Below, in pieces: positions 51,791 to 59,887 of a stretch of DNA of 64,000 bases (within the stretch, counting starts at the first letter, position 1; the number at the start of each line of letters is the position of its first letter). Source of the stretch: Gammaproteobacteria bacterium (lineage in GTDB: Bacteria > Pseudomonadota > Gammaproteobacteria > Steroidobacterales > GCA-2729495); assembly GCA_030583605.1 (NCBI GenBank), contig CP129466.1, forward strand, positions 2,797,001 through 2,861,000, in the 5' to 3' direction. A model generated the notes under the pieces. The model saw only the letters and a list, made by a program, of their open reading frames with translations, was not told where the DNA came from and did not search any database. The position numbers and the translations under genes are program-made.

Positions 51791-52708
51791 ATGAGCGCCT
51801 TCTGGAGCTGGTTCGTCATCGTCCTCACGGTCGGGACCATCATCGGTTGCGTGTGGCTGCTGCAGGCCCAGAGCCGGCGGCCGGCGGGCACCTCGCCGGA
51901 GGACACCACCGGGCATGTCTGGGACGGGGACCTGACCGAATACAACAAGCCAATGCCGCGCTGGTGGCTGATCCTCTTCTGGGGAACGGCGGTGTTCGGT
52001 GCCATCTACCTGGCCCTGTTTCCCGGCCTCGGAACATTTCCCGGCCTGCGCGGCTGGACGCAGACCGGGCAGTACGACCACGAGCGCGCCGACGCCGAGG
52101 CACGCTTCGGCGACGTCTTTCGCGCCTTCGCCGATGTGCCGATGACCGAGCTGATGCACAACGCCGACGCGCTGCGACTCGGCCGCAACCTGTTCCTCAA
52201 CAATTGCGCAACCTGCCACGGCTCGGATGCACGCGGCGCGCGTGGCTTTCCCAACCTGACGGACGGTGCCTGGCTCTACGGCGGCACGCCGGAGGCCATC
52301 GAGGCGACCATCTCGCACGGGCGCACCGGCGTGATGCCCGCACTCGGCGCCGCGGTCGGCGAGCAGGGCGTGGGAGAACTCGCCGCCTACGTGCTCAGCC
52401 TGTCGCACCCGGGCGAAGGCGATGCCGGGGCCGTCGCCGCGGGCGCCCAGAAGTTCCAGATCTTCTGCAGCGCCTGCCATGGCACCAATGCCCGCGGCAA
52501 CCCGGCCGTGGGCGCACCGAATCTCGCCGACGATGACTGGCTGCACGGCGCGACCGCAGCCACCATCAGCGACGTCATCACCAAGGGCCGGACGAATCAG
52601 ATGCCGGCGCAGATCGATCTGCTCGGCCCCGACCGGATCCGCGTGCTGGTCGCCTACGTGATGAGCCTCGGTAGCGCAGCGCGCGACCAGGAGAGTGCGC
52701 AGCGGTGA
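51791..52708 (+). CDS. ccoP: Cytochrome cbb3 oxidase subunit III, dihaem
   Basis: The 305-residue protein has two N-terminal membrane helices (about 5-25 and 60-80) with the conserved HVWDGDLTEYNKPMPRWW between them. Two c-type haem motifs follow, CATCH (139-143) and CSACH (226-230). It accepts electrons from soluble cytochrome c. Its stop overlaps the next start (GTGA). Confidence 0.96.
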   Translation: MSAFWSWFVIVLTVGTIIGCVWLLQAQSRRPAGTSPEDTTGHVWDGDLTEYNKPMPRWWLILFWGTAVFGAIYLALFPGLGTFPGLRGWTQTGQYDHERADAEARFGDVFRAFADVPMTELMHNADALRLGRNLFLNNCATCHGSDARGARGFPNLTDGAWLYGGTPEAIEATISHGRTGVMPALGAAVGEQGVGELAAYVLSLSHPGEGDAGAVAAGAQKFQIFCSACHGTNARGNPAVGAPNLADDDWLHGATAATISDVITKGRTNQMPAQIDLLGPDRIRVLVAYVMSLGSAARDQESAQR

Positions 52709-53025
52709 ACGGCGAACCCCCAGAGGATCTCGGCGAACCCGAACTCGGTGGCGCGCGGCCCCCGCCGCCGCAACCCTGGAGCGATACGGCGCAGACCGCA
52801 GCGGCCGTGCTCTGGCCCTCGTTCCTCGCGGCTGCGATGGCCACCATGCTCTTCTTCGCGTTCGTGGACCCCGAACTCGTCTACGAGGCCACCTCTCCTC
52901 CGCTGGAAGTCAGCCGCATGACCGGCTATGCGATCGGATTTTTCTTCTTCTGGTTCATGACCGCCATCTCGAGCGCGGTGTCCGTATACCTGCTGCGAAC
53001 CAGTCATCCGTCGCGGAGCAGCTGA
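52705..53025 (+). CDS. Small two-helix membrane protein in the cbb3 locus
   Basis: GTG 52705 overlaps the ccoP stop. The 106-residue protein has an acidic/proline N-terminus (GEPPEDLGEPELGG, four consecutive Pro), then two membrane helices (about 35-52 and 75-97) linked by VDPELVYEATSPPLEVSRM. Not a known Cco subunit; its coupling to ccoP suggests a role in assembly or stability of the oxidase. Confidence 0.8.
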   Translation: MNGEPPEDLGEPELGGARPPPPQPWSDTAQTAAAVLWPSFLAAAMATMLFFAFVDPELVYEATSPPLEVSRMTGYAIGFFFFWFMTAISSAVSVYLLRTSHPSRSS

Positions 53026-53049
53026 CGCCGGGCGTAACCGGCAGGCATC

Positions 53050-54438
53050 ATGAACGACAGCGCCAACGCATCCGAATCGCTCTACGCGAAGCGGGTGAAA
53101 ATCCACGCCCGCGAGGTCAAGGGCACGTTCCAGCGCCTGCGCCATGCGGCCATGTTCGTGCTGCTCGGCCTGTACTATGTCGGCCCGTGGCTGCGCTGGG
53201 ACGAACGCCAGGCGGTGCTCTTCGACCTGCCCGCGCGCAAGTTCTACATTTTCGGCCTCACGCTCTGGCCGCACGATTTCATCTACCTCGCCTGGCTGCT
53301 GGTCATGGCGGCGCTACTGCTGTTCTTCGCCACTGCCATCGCCGGCCGCGTCTGGTGCGGCTACGCCTGTCCGCAGACGGTGTGGACCGAGGCCTTCGTC
53401 TGGATGGAGCGGCTCGCCGAGGGCGGCTTCACGCGGCGGCTGAAGCTCGACAAGGCCCCATGGACGCTGGAGAAAATCCTGCGACGCGGCGCCAAGCAGG
53501 CGATGTGGCTTTCGTTCGCCGCCTGGACGGGGTTCACCTTCGTCGGTTACTTCACGCCGATCACCGACCTGGGGGCACGACTGATCAGCCTCTCGCTGGG
53601 ACCGTGGGAGACATTCTGGATCGCCTTCTACAGCCTCGCGACCTACGGCAACGCGGGTCGGCTGCGCGAGCAGGTGTGCCTGTATATGTGCCCCTACGCG
53701 CGCTTCCAGAGTGCGATGTTCGACAGCAACACGCTCATCGTGTCCTACGATCCGGCACGCGGCGAGCCGCGTGGCAGCCGCCAGCGCGGGCTCGCGCCGG
53801 CGACGCTCGGGCTCGGCGACTGTGTGGACTGCAACATGTGCGTACAGGCCTGCCCGACCGGCATCGACATCCGCGATGGCCTGCAATACGAGTGCATCAC
53901 CTGCGCCGCCTGCATCGATGCCTGCAAACCGGTGATGGCGCGCATGGGCTATCCGTCCGGGCTCATTCGTTACACGACCCAGAATGCGCTGGAAGGCAAG
54001 CCGACCCACATCAATCGCCCGCGCACCCGCATCTACGGGTTGCTGCTGGTGGTGATGTTCGGTGGTTTCGTCTACGCCCTGATCAACCGCTCGCCGCTGC
54101 AGATGGACGTCATCCGCGACCGCAACCAGCTGTTCCGGGAAACCCCCGGCGGGGACATCGAGAACGTCTACGAGGTCAAGCTGCTGAACAAATCCGATCA
54201 GGCGCGCCAACTCGTGGTGCGTGTCGACGGCTTGCCCGGGGTCCGTATCACCACCATGCCGGCGATCGCCGAACTCAGCGCCGGCGAACAGGCCACGATC
54301 GTCGCCCGGGTGAGCGTCAACGCAGAGGAGGCGCCGCCCGGCGGCCACGACATCGTGCTCAGTGCGGTGGCGACCGACGACGGCATGTTCCGGGCAGAAC
54401 GCAAGGCGCGCTTCATGGCGCCCGTGCCGCGACGCTGA
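53050..54438 (+). CDS. ccoG: Cytochrome c oxidase accessory protein
   Basis: The 462-residue protein has about five membrane helices, the GRVWCGYACPQTVWTE motif, and two 4Fe-4S motifs: CVDCNMCVQACPTG and CITCAACIDACKPV. The C-terminal periplasmic Ig-like domain starts near 360 (RDRNQLFRETPGG). CcoG (FixG/RdxA) reduces Cu2+ to Cu+ for cbb3 assembly. Confidence 0.95.
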   Translation: MNDSANASESLYAKRVKIHAREVKGTFQRLRHAAMFVLLGLYYVGPWLRWDERQAVLFDLPARKFYIFGLTLWPHDFIYLAWLLVMAALLLFFATAIAGRVWCGYACPQTVWTEAFVWMERLAEGGFTRRLKLDKAPWTLEKILRRGAKQAMWLSFAAWTGFTFVGYFTPITDLGARLISLSLGPWETFWIAFYSLATYGNAGRLREQVCLYMCPYARFQSAMFDSNTLIVSYDPARGEPRGSRQRGLAPATLGLGDCVDCNMCVQACPTGIDIRDGLQYECITCAACIDACKPVMARMGYPSGLIRYTTQNALEGKPTHINRPRTRIYGLLLVVMFGGFVYALINRSPLQMDVIRDRNQLFRETPGGDIENVYEVKLLNKSDQARQLVVRVDGLPGVRITTMPAIAELSAGEQATIVARVSVNAEEAPPGGHDIVLSAVATDDGMFRAERKARFMAPVPRR

Positions 54439-54447
54439 GGGTACGCG

Positions 54448-54933
54448 GTGAACAGCAACGGCAAGCCCTGGTACCGCGAGTTCTGGCTGTGGTTCGTGCT
54501 CACTCCACCGATTGCCACCGTGATCGCCGCTTTCGCCACGCTCATCATTGCCGGTGCGCCACCGGCCATGGTCGTCGATGACTACAGCCAGATCGCCCTT
54601 GCCGTCGAGCGCGACCGTGCGCGCGACCAGCGGGCGCGGACCCTCGGCCTGGTGGCGGACCTGGCCATCGATGAGGCGACAGGCCTGGTGTCGGTACAAC
54701 TCACGGGCGCTGCGCCGGAGCGGCTGCGGCTCGATCTGGTGCACCCGACGCTCGCCGACCGCGATGTCCGGGCGTGGCTCGAGCACGCCGGTAACTCGTA
54801 TCGTGGCGCGATCCAGCGGAACAGCGGCCGGTTGTACCTGCAACTCGCCGACGAATCAGGATCCTGGCGCCTGACCGGCGAACTCGGCGCCGGGCGCAGC
54901 ACCGTGCGCCTTCAGCCCCGCGCGACACCCTGA
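54448..54933 (+). CDS. ccoH: FixH-family cbb3 assembly protein
   Basis: GTG start. The 161-residue protein has a short N-terminus (NSNGKPWYREFWLWFVL) leading into a membrane helix, followed by a beta-rich periplasmic domain, the usual FixH form. Located between ccoG and ccoI, as in other ccoGHIS operons. Confidence 0.88.
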   Translation: MNSNGKPWYREFWLWFVLTPPIATVIAAFATLIIAGAPPAMVVDDYSQIALAVERDRARDQRARTLGLVADLAIDEATGLVSVQLTGAAPERLRLDLVHPTLADRDVRAWLEHAGNSYRGAIQRNSGRLYLQLADESGSWRLTGELGAGRSTVRLQPRATP

Positions 54934-54944
54934 GCGACAGAGCC

Positions 54945-57425
54945 ATGGCCGCCAGCTGCTTTCATTGCGGCGCGTCACTGCCGGGCGACCCCCCCCACGC
55001 ACTGGAGATCGACGGCGAACGCCGGCCGTTCTGCAGCACTGCCTGCCAGGAAGTCGCCAGCCGTATTCGCGACGGCAGGTTGACGCAGTTCTACCGCTTC
55101 CGCGCGGGGCCGGCCGCACCCGAGCCCGGCGCCATTCCCGCCCTGGAGCGCTGGCTCGGCTATGACCGGCCGGCGCTGCAGGAGGAACTCGTGGTTACGC
55201 AGGCAGACGGCAGTCATGAGGCGCTGCTGCTGGTGCAGGGCGTACGCTGCGCCGCCTGTTCCTGGCTGATCGAGCGCGCCATGGCCGCGATACCCGGCGT
55301 GCGCGCAATCCAGGTCGATCCGCTCACGACGCGCATGCGGCTGGCCTGGGATCCGGCGACCGTCCGTCTGAGCGAACTGCTGGCGCGCATCGCCGCCCTC
55401 GGTTACGAGCCGCAGCCCTGCGGCGAGGATGCCGGCGAGCGCGCGGCGCTCGTCGAGCGCCGCACCGCGCTGCGCCGCCTGATCGTCGCCGGCCTCGGCA
55501 TGTCCGCGACGATGAGCTATGCCGTGGCCCTGTACGCGGGCGCATTCAGCCACGCGGAGCCCGCATTCGGGCAGTTCCTCCGTCTCGTCAGCATGCTGGT
55601 CGCAACACCGGTCGTGTTCTACTCCGGTGTGCCGTTCTTCCAGGGTGCATGGCGCGGGCTGCGGGGCGGCCGGCCGGGCATGGACCTGCCGGTGGCACTC
55701 GCCATCGCGGCGGCCTACGCTGCCAGTGTGTGGAACGGGCTGCGCGGCACGGGCGCAGTCTATTTCGACTCGGCGGTGATGTTCGTCTTCTTCCTCTCCA
55801 GTGCGCGCTTCCTCGAAATGGCGGGACGCCATCGCGCCCTCGGCCTCACCAACGCGCTGGCCCGTCACCTGCCGCGGATTGCCACCCGCCTCACGGACGG
55901 GCGGCTGGAAACCGTCGGCGTGACAGAACTGCGGGCCGGCGACCTCGTGCTGGTTCAGCCCGGACAGTCGATGCCGGTGGACGGATCGCTCGCCAGCGAT
56001 GCGGCGCGGGTCGATGAGTCGCTGCTCACCGGTGAGTCCCGGCCGGTGCACAAGCGCTGCGGCGACGCGGTCATCGCCGGCAGCGTCAACCTGCTCGGCG
56101 CCGTGACGCTGCGGGTCGAGCGCGCGGGTGCCGGCACCCTGCTGGCGCAGATCAGCCGCCTGGTCGGCGTGGCGCGCGCCGAACGGCCGCCCTTCGTGGA
56201 TCTCACCGAGCGCGTGGCGCACTGGTTCGTCGTCGGCGTCCTGGTGCTCGCCGCGACAGTCGGCGCGGCATGGCTGGCAATCGACCCGTCACGCGCGTTC
56301 GAAGTGGTGCTGGCGCTGCTGGTGGTGACCTGCCCCTGCGCCCTGGCGCTGGCGACACCGGCGGCCTTCACGGTGGCCATGAGTGCGCTGGCCCGTCGCG
56401 GCGTGTTGCTGCGCGATGCGGGCGCTCTCGAAACGCTGAACCGCGTGACCGATCTCGTGTTCGACAAGACGGGCACACTGACCGAACACACCGCCGGCAT
56501 TGCCCGTGTCGCGCCACTGGGGCGGATCAGCGCAGATGAGGCGTTGGCGCTCGCCGCTGCGCTCGAGTCGCGCTCGGAGCACCCGCTGGCGCGGGCCTTC
56601 CCGGTGCCGCGGGGAGCGCCCGTGGTGGACGAGGTGCTGGCGACGCCCGGCCAGGGCCTGACCGGGCGCGTGAACGGCAGGACCTTGCGGATCGGCACCC
56701 GGGCGTACGCCCTCGAACTCGCGGGCGCGGCGGGGCCTGCGGTAACGCCCGACGACTCCGATGACGCGGGTCCGGCCGCGTGGCAACGCGTGTACCTCGG
56801 CGGGAGCGAGGGACTCCTCGCCCGTTTCGACATCGCCGAGCGCGTGCACCCCGACGCTGCCGCAGCGCTGGCCGGGCTGCGTGCCGCGGGCCTGCGTGTC
56901 GCCATCGCAAGCGGCGACCAGCCGGAGCCGGTGAAAGCCGTCGCCGATCAGCTCGGCATCGCCGAGTGGCACGCCCCGCTTCAGCCGGCTGCCAAGTTGT
57001 CGCTCATCCGCGCGATGCAGTCACGCGGCGGCGTGATCGGCATGGTGGGCGACGGGATCAACGATTCGCCGGTGCTGGCCGGCGCCGACGTTTCGATCGC
57101 CGTGGGCAGCGGCACCGCACTCGCGCAGCACAGCGCCGACTGCGTACTGATCGGCAGCCGCCTCGATGTACTGCCGGAGGCAGTTGCGCTCGCACACCGC
57201 ACCATGCACATCGTGCGGCAGAACCTCGGCTGGGCGATTGGCTACAACGCGCTGGCAGTGCCGCTCGCCGCCGCCGGAATGCTCCCGCCCTGGCTGGCTG
57301 CGCTCGGCATGTCGGCGAGTTCCCTGCTGGTGACCTTCAACGCCCTGCGGCTCGGCCGCTCCATGCGCCCGGATCGCGACGGCATCGCAACCGAACGCCT
57401 CGCGCCGGGGAAGGCCACACCATGA
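54945..57425 (+). CDS. ccoI: Copper-translocating P-type ATPase for cbb3 assembly
   Basis: The 826-residue ATPase has an N-terminal metal-binding ferredoxin-like region: CFHCGASL (5-12), CSTAC (30-34), then CAAC (102-105). Eight membrane helices follow, with TGES, ion-site CPC (463-465), phosphorylation site DKTGT (507-511), HP (SEHPLARAF) and GDGIND. It exports Cu+ for the oxidase rather than for detoxification, judged by the operon. Its stop overlaps ccoS (ATGA). Confidence 0.96.
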   Translation: MAASCFHCGASLPGDPPHALEIDGERRPFCSTACQEVASRIRDGRLTQFYRFRAGPAAPEPGAIPALERWLGYDRPALQEELVVTQADGSHEALLLVQGVRCAACSWLIERAMAAIPGVRAIQVDPLTTRMRLAWDPATVRLSELLARIAALGYEPQPCGEDAGERAALVERRTALRRLIVAGLGMSATMSYAVALYAGAFSHAEPAFGQFLRLVSMLVATPVVFYSGVPFFQGAWRGLRGGRPGMDLPVALAIAAAYAASVWNGLRGTGAVYFDSAVMFVFFLSSARFLEMAGRHRALGLTNALARHLPRIATRLTDGRLETVGVTELRAGDLVLVQPGQSMPVDGSLASDAARVDESLLTGESRPVHKRCGDAVIAGSVNLLGAVTLRVERAGAGTLLAQISRLVGVARAERPPFVDLTERVAHWFVVGVLVLAATVGAAWLAIDPSRAFEVVLALLVVTCPCALALATPAAFTVAMSALARRGVLLRDAGALETLNRVTDLVFDKTGTLTEHTAGIARVAPLGRISADEALALAAALESRSEHPLARAFPVPRGAPVVDEVLATPGQGLTGRVNGRTLRIGTRAYALELAGAAGPAVTPDDSDDAGPAAWQRVYLGGSEGLLARFDIAERVHPDAAAALAGLRAAGLRVAIASGDQPEPVKAVADQLGIAEWHAPLQPAAKLSLIRAMQSRGGVIGMVGDGINDSPVLAGADVSIAVGSGTALAQHSADCVLIGSRLDVLPEAVALAHRTMHIVRQNLGWAIGYNALAVPLAAAGMLPPWLAALGMSASSLLVTFNALRLGRSMRPDRDGIATERLAPGKATP

Positions 57426-57595
57426 GCATTCTTTTCATCCTGATCCCGCTCGGCCTGGTGCTGCTCATCGCTGCGGTACTGGCCTTCTTCTGGGCTGCCC
57501 GCGGCGGGCAGTTCGACGACCTGGAGTCGCCGGCCTGGCGCATCCTCATGGACGACGATCAGAAGCCACCCCGGTCGGACGAAAACCGGCAATAG
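57422..57595 (+). CDS. ccoS: cbb3 oxidase maturation protein
   Basis: 57 residues: one membrane helix (SILFILIPLGLVLLIAAVLA), then FFWAARGGQFDDLESPAWRI, the CcoS signature, ending DENRQ. Needed for haem b and CuB insertion. Its last 50 bp overlap, on the other strand, the 3' end of the molybdenum hydroxylase gene. Confidence 0.93.
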   Translation: MSILFILIPLGLVLLIAAVLAFFWAARGGQFDDLESPAWRILMDDDQKPPRSDENRQ

Positions 57596-59831
57596 GCAGG
57601 CGCCGAACGCGCTGGCCGGTCGCGGCGAAAATCGCATTGGCGAGCGCCGGCGCCACCGCGGGCAACCCCGGCTCGCCCACCCCGCCGGGTCGCCCGCCCT
57701 GGGGCAACAGGTGGACGTCAATCGACGGCGTATCGCTGAGGCGCAGGAAGCGGCAGTCATCGAAGTTGCCCTGCTCCACCGCGCCGCCACGAATGGTGAT
57801 TCCGCCGTACAGCGCCGCCGCCAATCCGTCGACGATGGCACCCTGCATTTGTGCGATGACCGTGTCAGGGTGAATCACCGTACGCGGGTCGATCACGCAG
57901 GTGACACGCTCCACGCTGATCTCGCCGCGCTCCTGCGCGACGACCTCCACCACCTGGGCGACGATGCTGTCATGGCTTTCGATCAAGGCCACGCCGCGAC
58001 CGCGGCCGGCAGCGATCTGCCCGCCCCAGCCGGCGCGCCGCGCAACCTCGCGCAGCACGGCCTGGTGCGCGGGCCGCCCCTCGAGGTGCGCCAAACGAAA
58101 TGCGACCGGATCCTGGCCGGCCAGCGCCGCGAGCTCATCCATGAACGACTCCACGGCGAAGCAATTGTGCGAACTGCCGACACTGCGCCAGTACCCGACC
58201 GGGACGCCCGGGTCGCGCGGCAGGAAGGCAATGCGCAGGTTCGCGACGCCGCCGTAGATGAAGCCAAGGGCACCGGCAAGCGCACCGGCGTCCTTGCGCG
58301 GGTCTCCGCCGCGCGGCGTCGGCGTACGCCTGAAGAAGCTGGCCATTACGGACTGTGACACCAGCTGGTAGTCGAGCGTGTGGATGCGCCCGCGCTCATC
58401 GAGCGCGCCGCGCACGCGCGCGAAAGCGGCCGGCCGGTACATGTCGGCACGCACGTCTTCCTCGCGCGAAAAGACCAGCTTGACGGGGCGCCCCGGGAAG
58501 GCCATCGCCGCCCCGACCGCGTGGGCGACGAAATCCACCTCGGCGCGCCGGCCAAAGCCACCGCCGAGAAACGTGCGATGCACGGTCACGCGGTCGGCTG
58601 CGACGCCCGCCACCTCCGCGGCAACATCCCGCGCGAGGCTCAGCGCCTGCGTCGGCGCCCACACCGTCACCTCGTCGCGCCCGACCCGCGCGGCGCAACT
58701 CATCGGCTCCATGCACAGGTGCGCGAGGTACGGCAGTTCGAAGGCCGCCTCCGCATGAAGGCCGGTCGTTGCGAGCCCTGCGGCCGCATCGCCCTCGTCG
58801 CGAAAGACCACCGCATCGTCCTGCGCCTCGCGCCACTCCGCCATGATGGATTCACTGTCCGGCACCCGCCGGTCGGAGGGCTCGCTCCGGAGGGACAGGC
58901 GCGCGGCTCCGCGCAGCGCCGACCAGGTGTCGCGCGCCACCACAGCGACCGCCCGGTCGCCGAGGCGCACGACGCCCTCGACGCCGCGCATGCCGGACAC
59001 TTCTGCCAGGTTGTCGATGCCCGCGACGCGGGTGTTGAGCAGCGGACTGTGTCGTACGGTGGCGAAGAGCTGATCGGGCAGTACAGCGTCGACCCCGAAA
59101 GCCGCGCTGCCGGTCACCTTCGCCGGCAGATCCAACCGCGGTGGCGAACGGCCGAGCAGCCGAAAAGCCGCCGGATCCTTCGGCCTGACTGCGGCGGGCG
59201 GAGTCCCGGTGGCGGCGGCCGCCACGAGCTCGCCATAACCGGCACTGCGGCCACCGGCACGGTCCAGCACCTGGCCGTGCAGCGTCTCGAGCCGCTCCGC
59301 CGGCACGCCCCAGCGACGGGCAGCCGCGGCGAGGAGCAGCGCGCGTGCCTGCGCCGCCGCAAGGCGTACGGTGTCCCAGGCATCCACCACGCTCGCGCTG
59401 CTGATGGTGATCGACATGCCGATGGCGTGCAGTGCCGCGCGCGCGGCCCGCTCGCCGAGTTGCGCCAGCGGCCGTCCTGCGGTGTCGCCGAAAGGCTGCC
59501 CGCGCATCAGGACCCCGAAATTGAAGTAGTCCCGATCGACCGGAGTGAACTCGAAGCGCACCTGCTCCCAGTCCACATCGAGTTCCTCCGCGATCAGCAT
59601 CGGCACGGCGGTGCTGATGCCCTGGCCCATCTCGGCGCGATGCACGCCGCAGACCACCACGCCGTTCGGCTCGATCTTCACCCAGCCGTTCAGCGCGACG
59701 GCGTCCGGTGTGCTGCGCGCGAACTTCCGGGCCGCCTGGCCGTCATCGAGGCCGCGCCAGAATGCCCAGACGACGAGGCCGCCACCGGTCGCAAGACCGC
59801 TGACGAGGATTGCTCTGCGGGAAATCGCCAT
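57546..59831 (-). CDS. Molybdopterin-binding hydroxylase, isoquinoline 1-oxidoreductase beta-subunit type
   Basis: ATG 59831 gives a 761-residue protein with a Tat-like leader (ISRRAILVSGLATGGGLVVW). Molybdenum-hydroxylase blocks: HRAEMGQGISTAVPMLIAEE, GSAAFGVDAVLP, VHRTFLGGGFGRRAEVDF, YWRSVGSSHN and GGVGEPGLPAVAPALANAIF. It matches the IorB/aldehyde dehydrogenase-type large subunits that hydroxylate N-heterocycles or aldehydes. No [2Fe-2S] small subunit gene is adjacent. The expected C-terminal end LPITPEK is replaced by LPIAGFRPTGVASDRRP, so the 3' end, which runs 50 bp into ccoS, may be altered. Confidence 0.88.
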   Translation of the reverse strand: MAISRRAILVSGLATGGGLVVWAFWRGLDDGQAARKFARSTPDAVALNGWVKIEPNGVVVCGVHRAEMGQGISTAVPMLIAEELDVDWEQVRFEFTPVDRDYFNFGVLMRGQPFGDTAGRPLAQLGERAARAALHAIGMSITISSASVVDAWDTVRLAAAQARALLLAAAARRWGVPAERLETLHGQVLDRAGGRSAGYGELVAAAATGTPPAAVRPKDPAAFRLLGRSPPRLDLPAKVTGSAAFGVDAVLPDQLFATVRHSPLLNTRVAGIDNLAEVSGMRGVEGVVRLGDRAVAVVARDTWSALRGAARLSLRSEPSDRRVPDSESIMAEWREAQDDAVVFRDEGDAAAGLATTGLHAEAAFELPYLAHLCMEPMSCAARVGRDEVTVWAPTQALSLARDVAAEVAGVAADRVTVHRTFLGGGFGRRAEVDFVAHAVGAAMAFPGRPVKLVFSREEDVRADMYRPAAFARVRGALDERGRIHTLDYQLVSQSVMASFFRRTPTPRGGDPRKDAGALAGALGFIYGGVANLRIAFLPRDPGVPVGYWRSVGSSHNCFAVESFMDELAALAGQDPVAFRLAHLEGRPAHQAVLREVARRAGWGGQIAAGRGRGVALIESHDSIVAQVVEVVAQERGEISVERVTCVIDPRTVIHPDTVIAQMQGAIVDGLAAALYGGITIRGGAVEQGNFDDCRFLRLSDTPSIDVHLLPQGGRPGGVGEPGLPAVAPALANAIFAATGQRVRRLPIAGFRPTGVASDRRP

Positions 59832-59887
59832 GATGCGGCCGCTAGTATACTGGCCACCGGTCAGCGCCCCGGTCCAGGCAACCGCTA

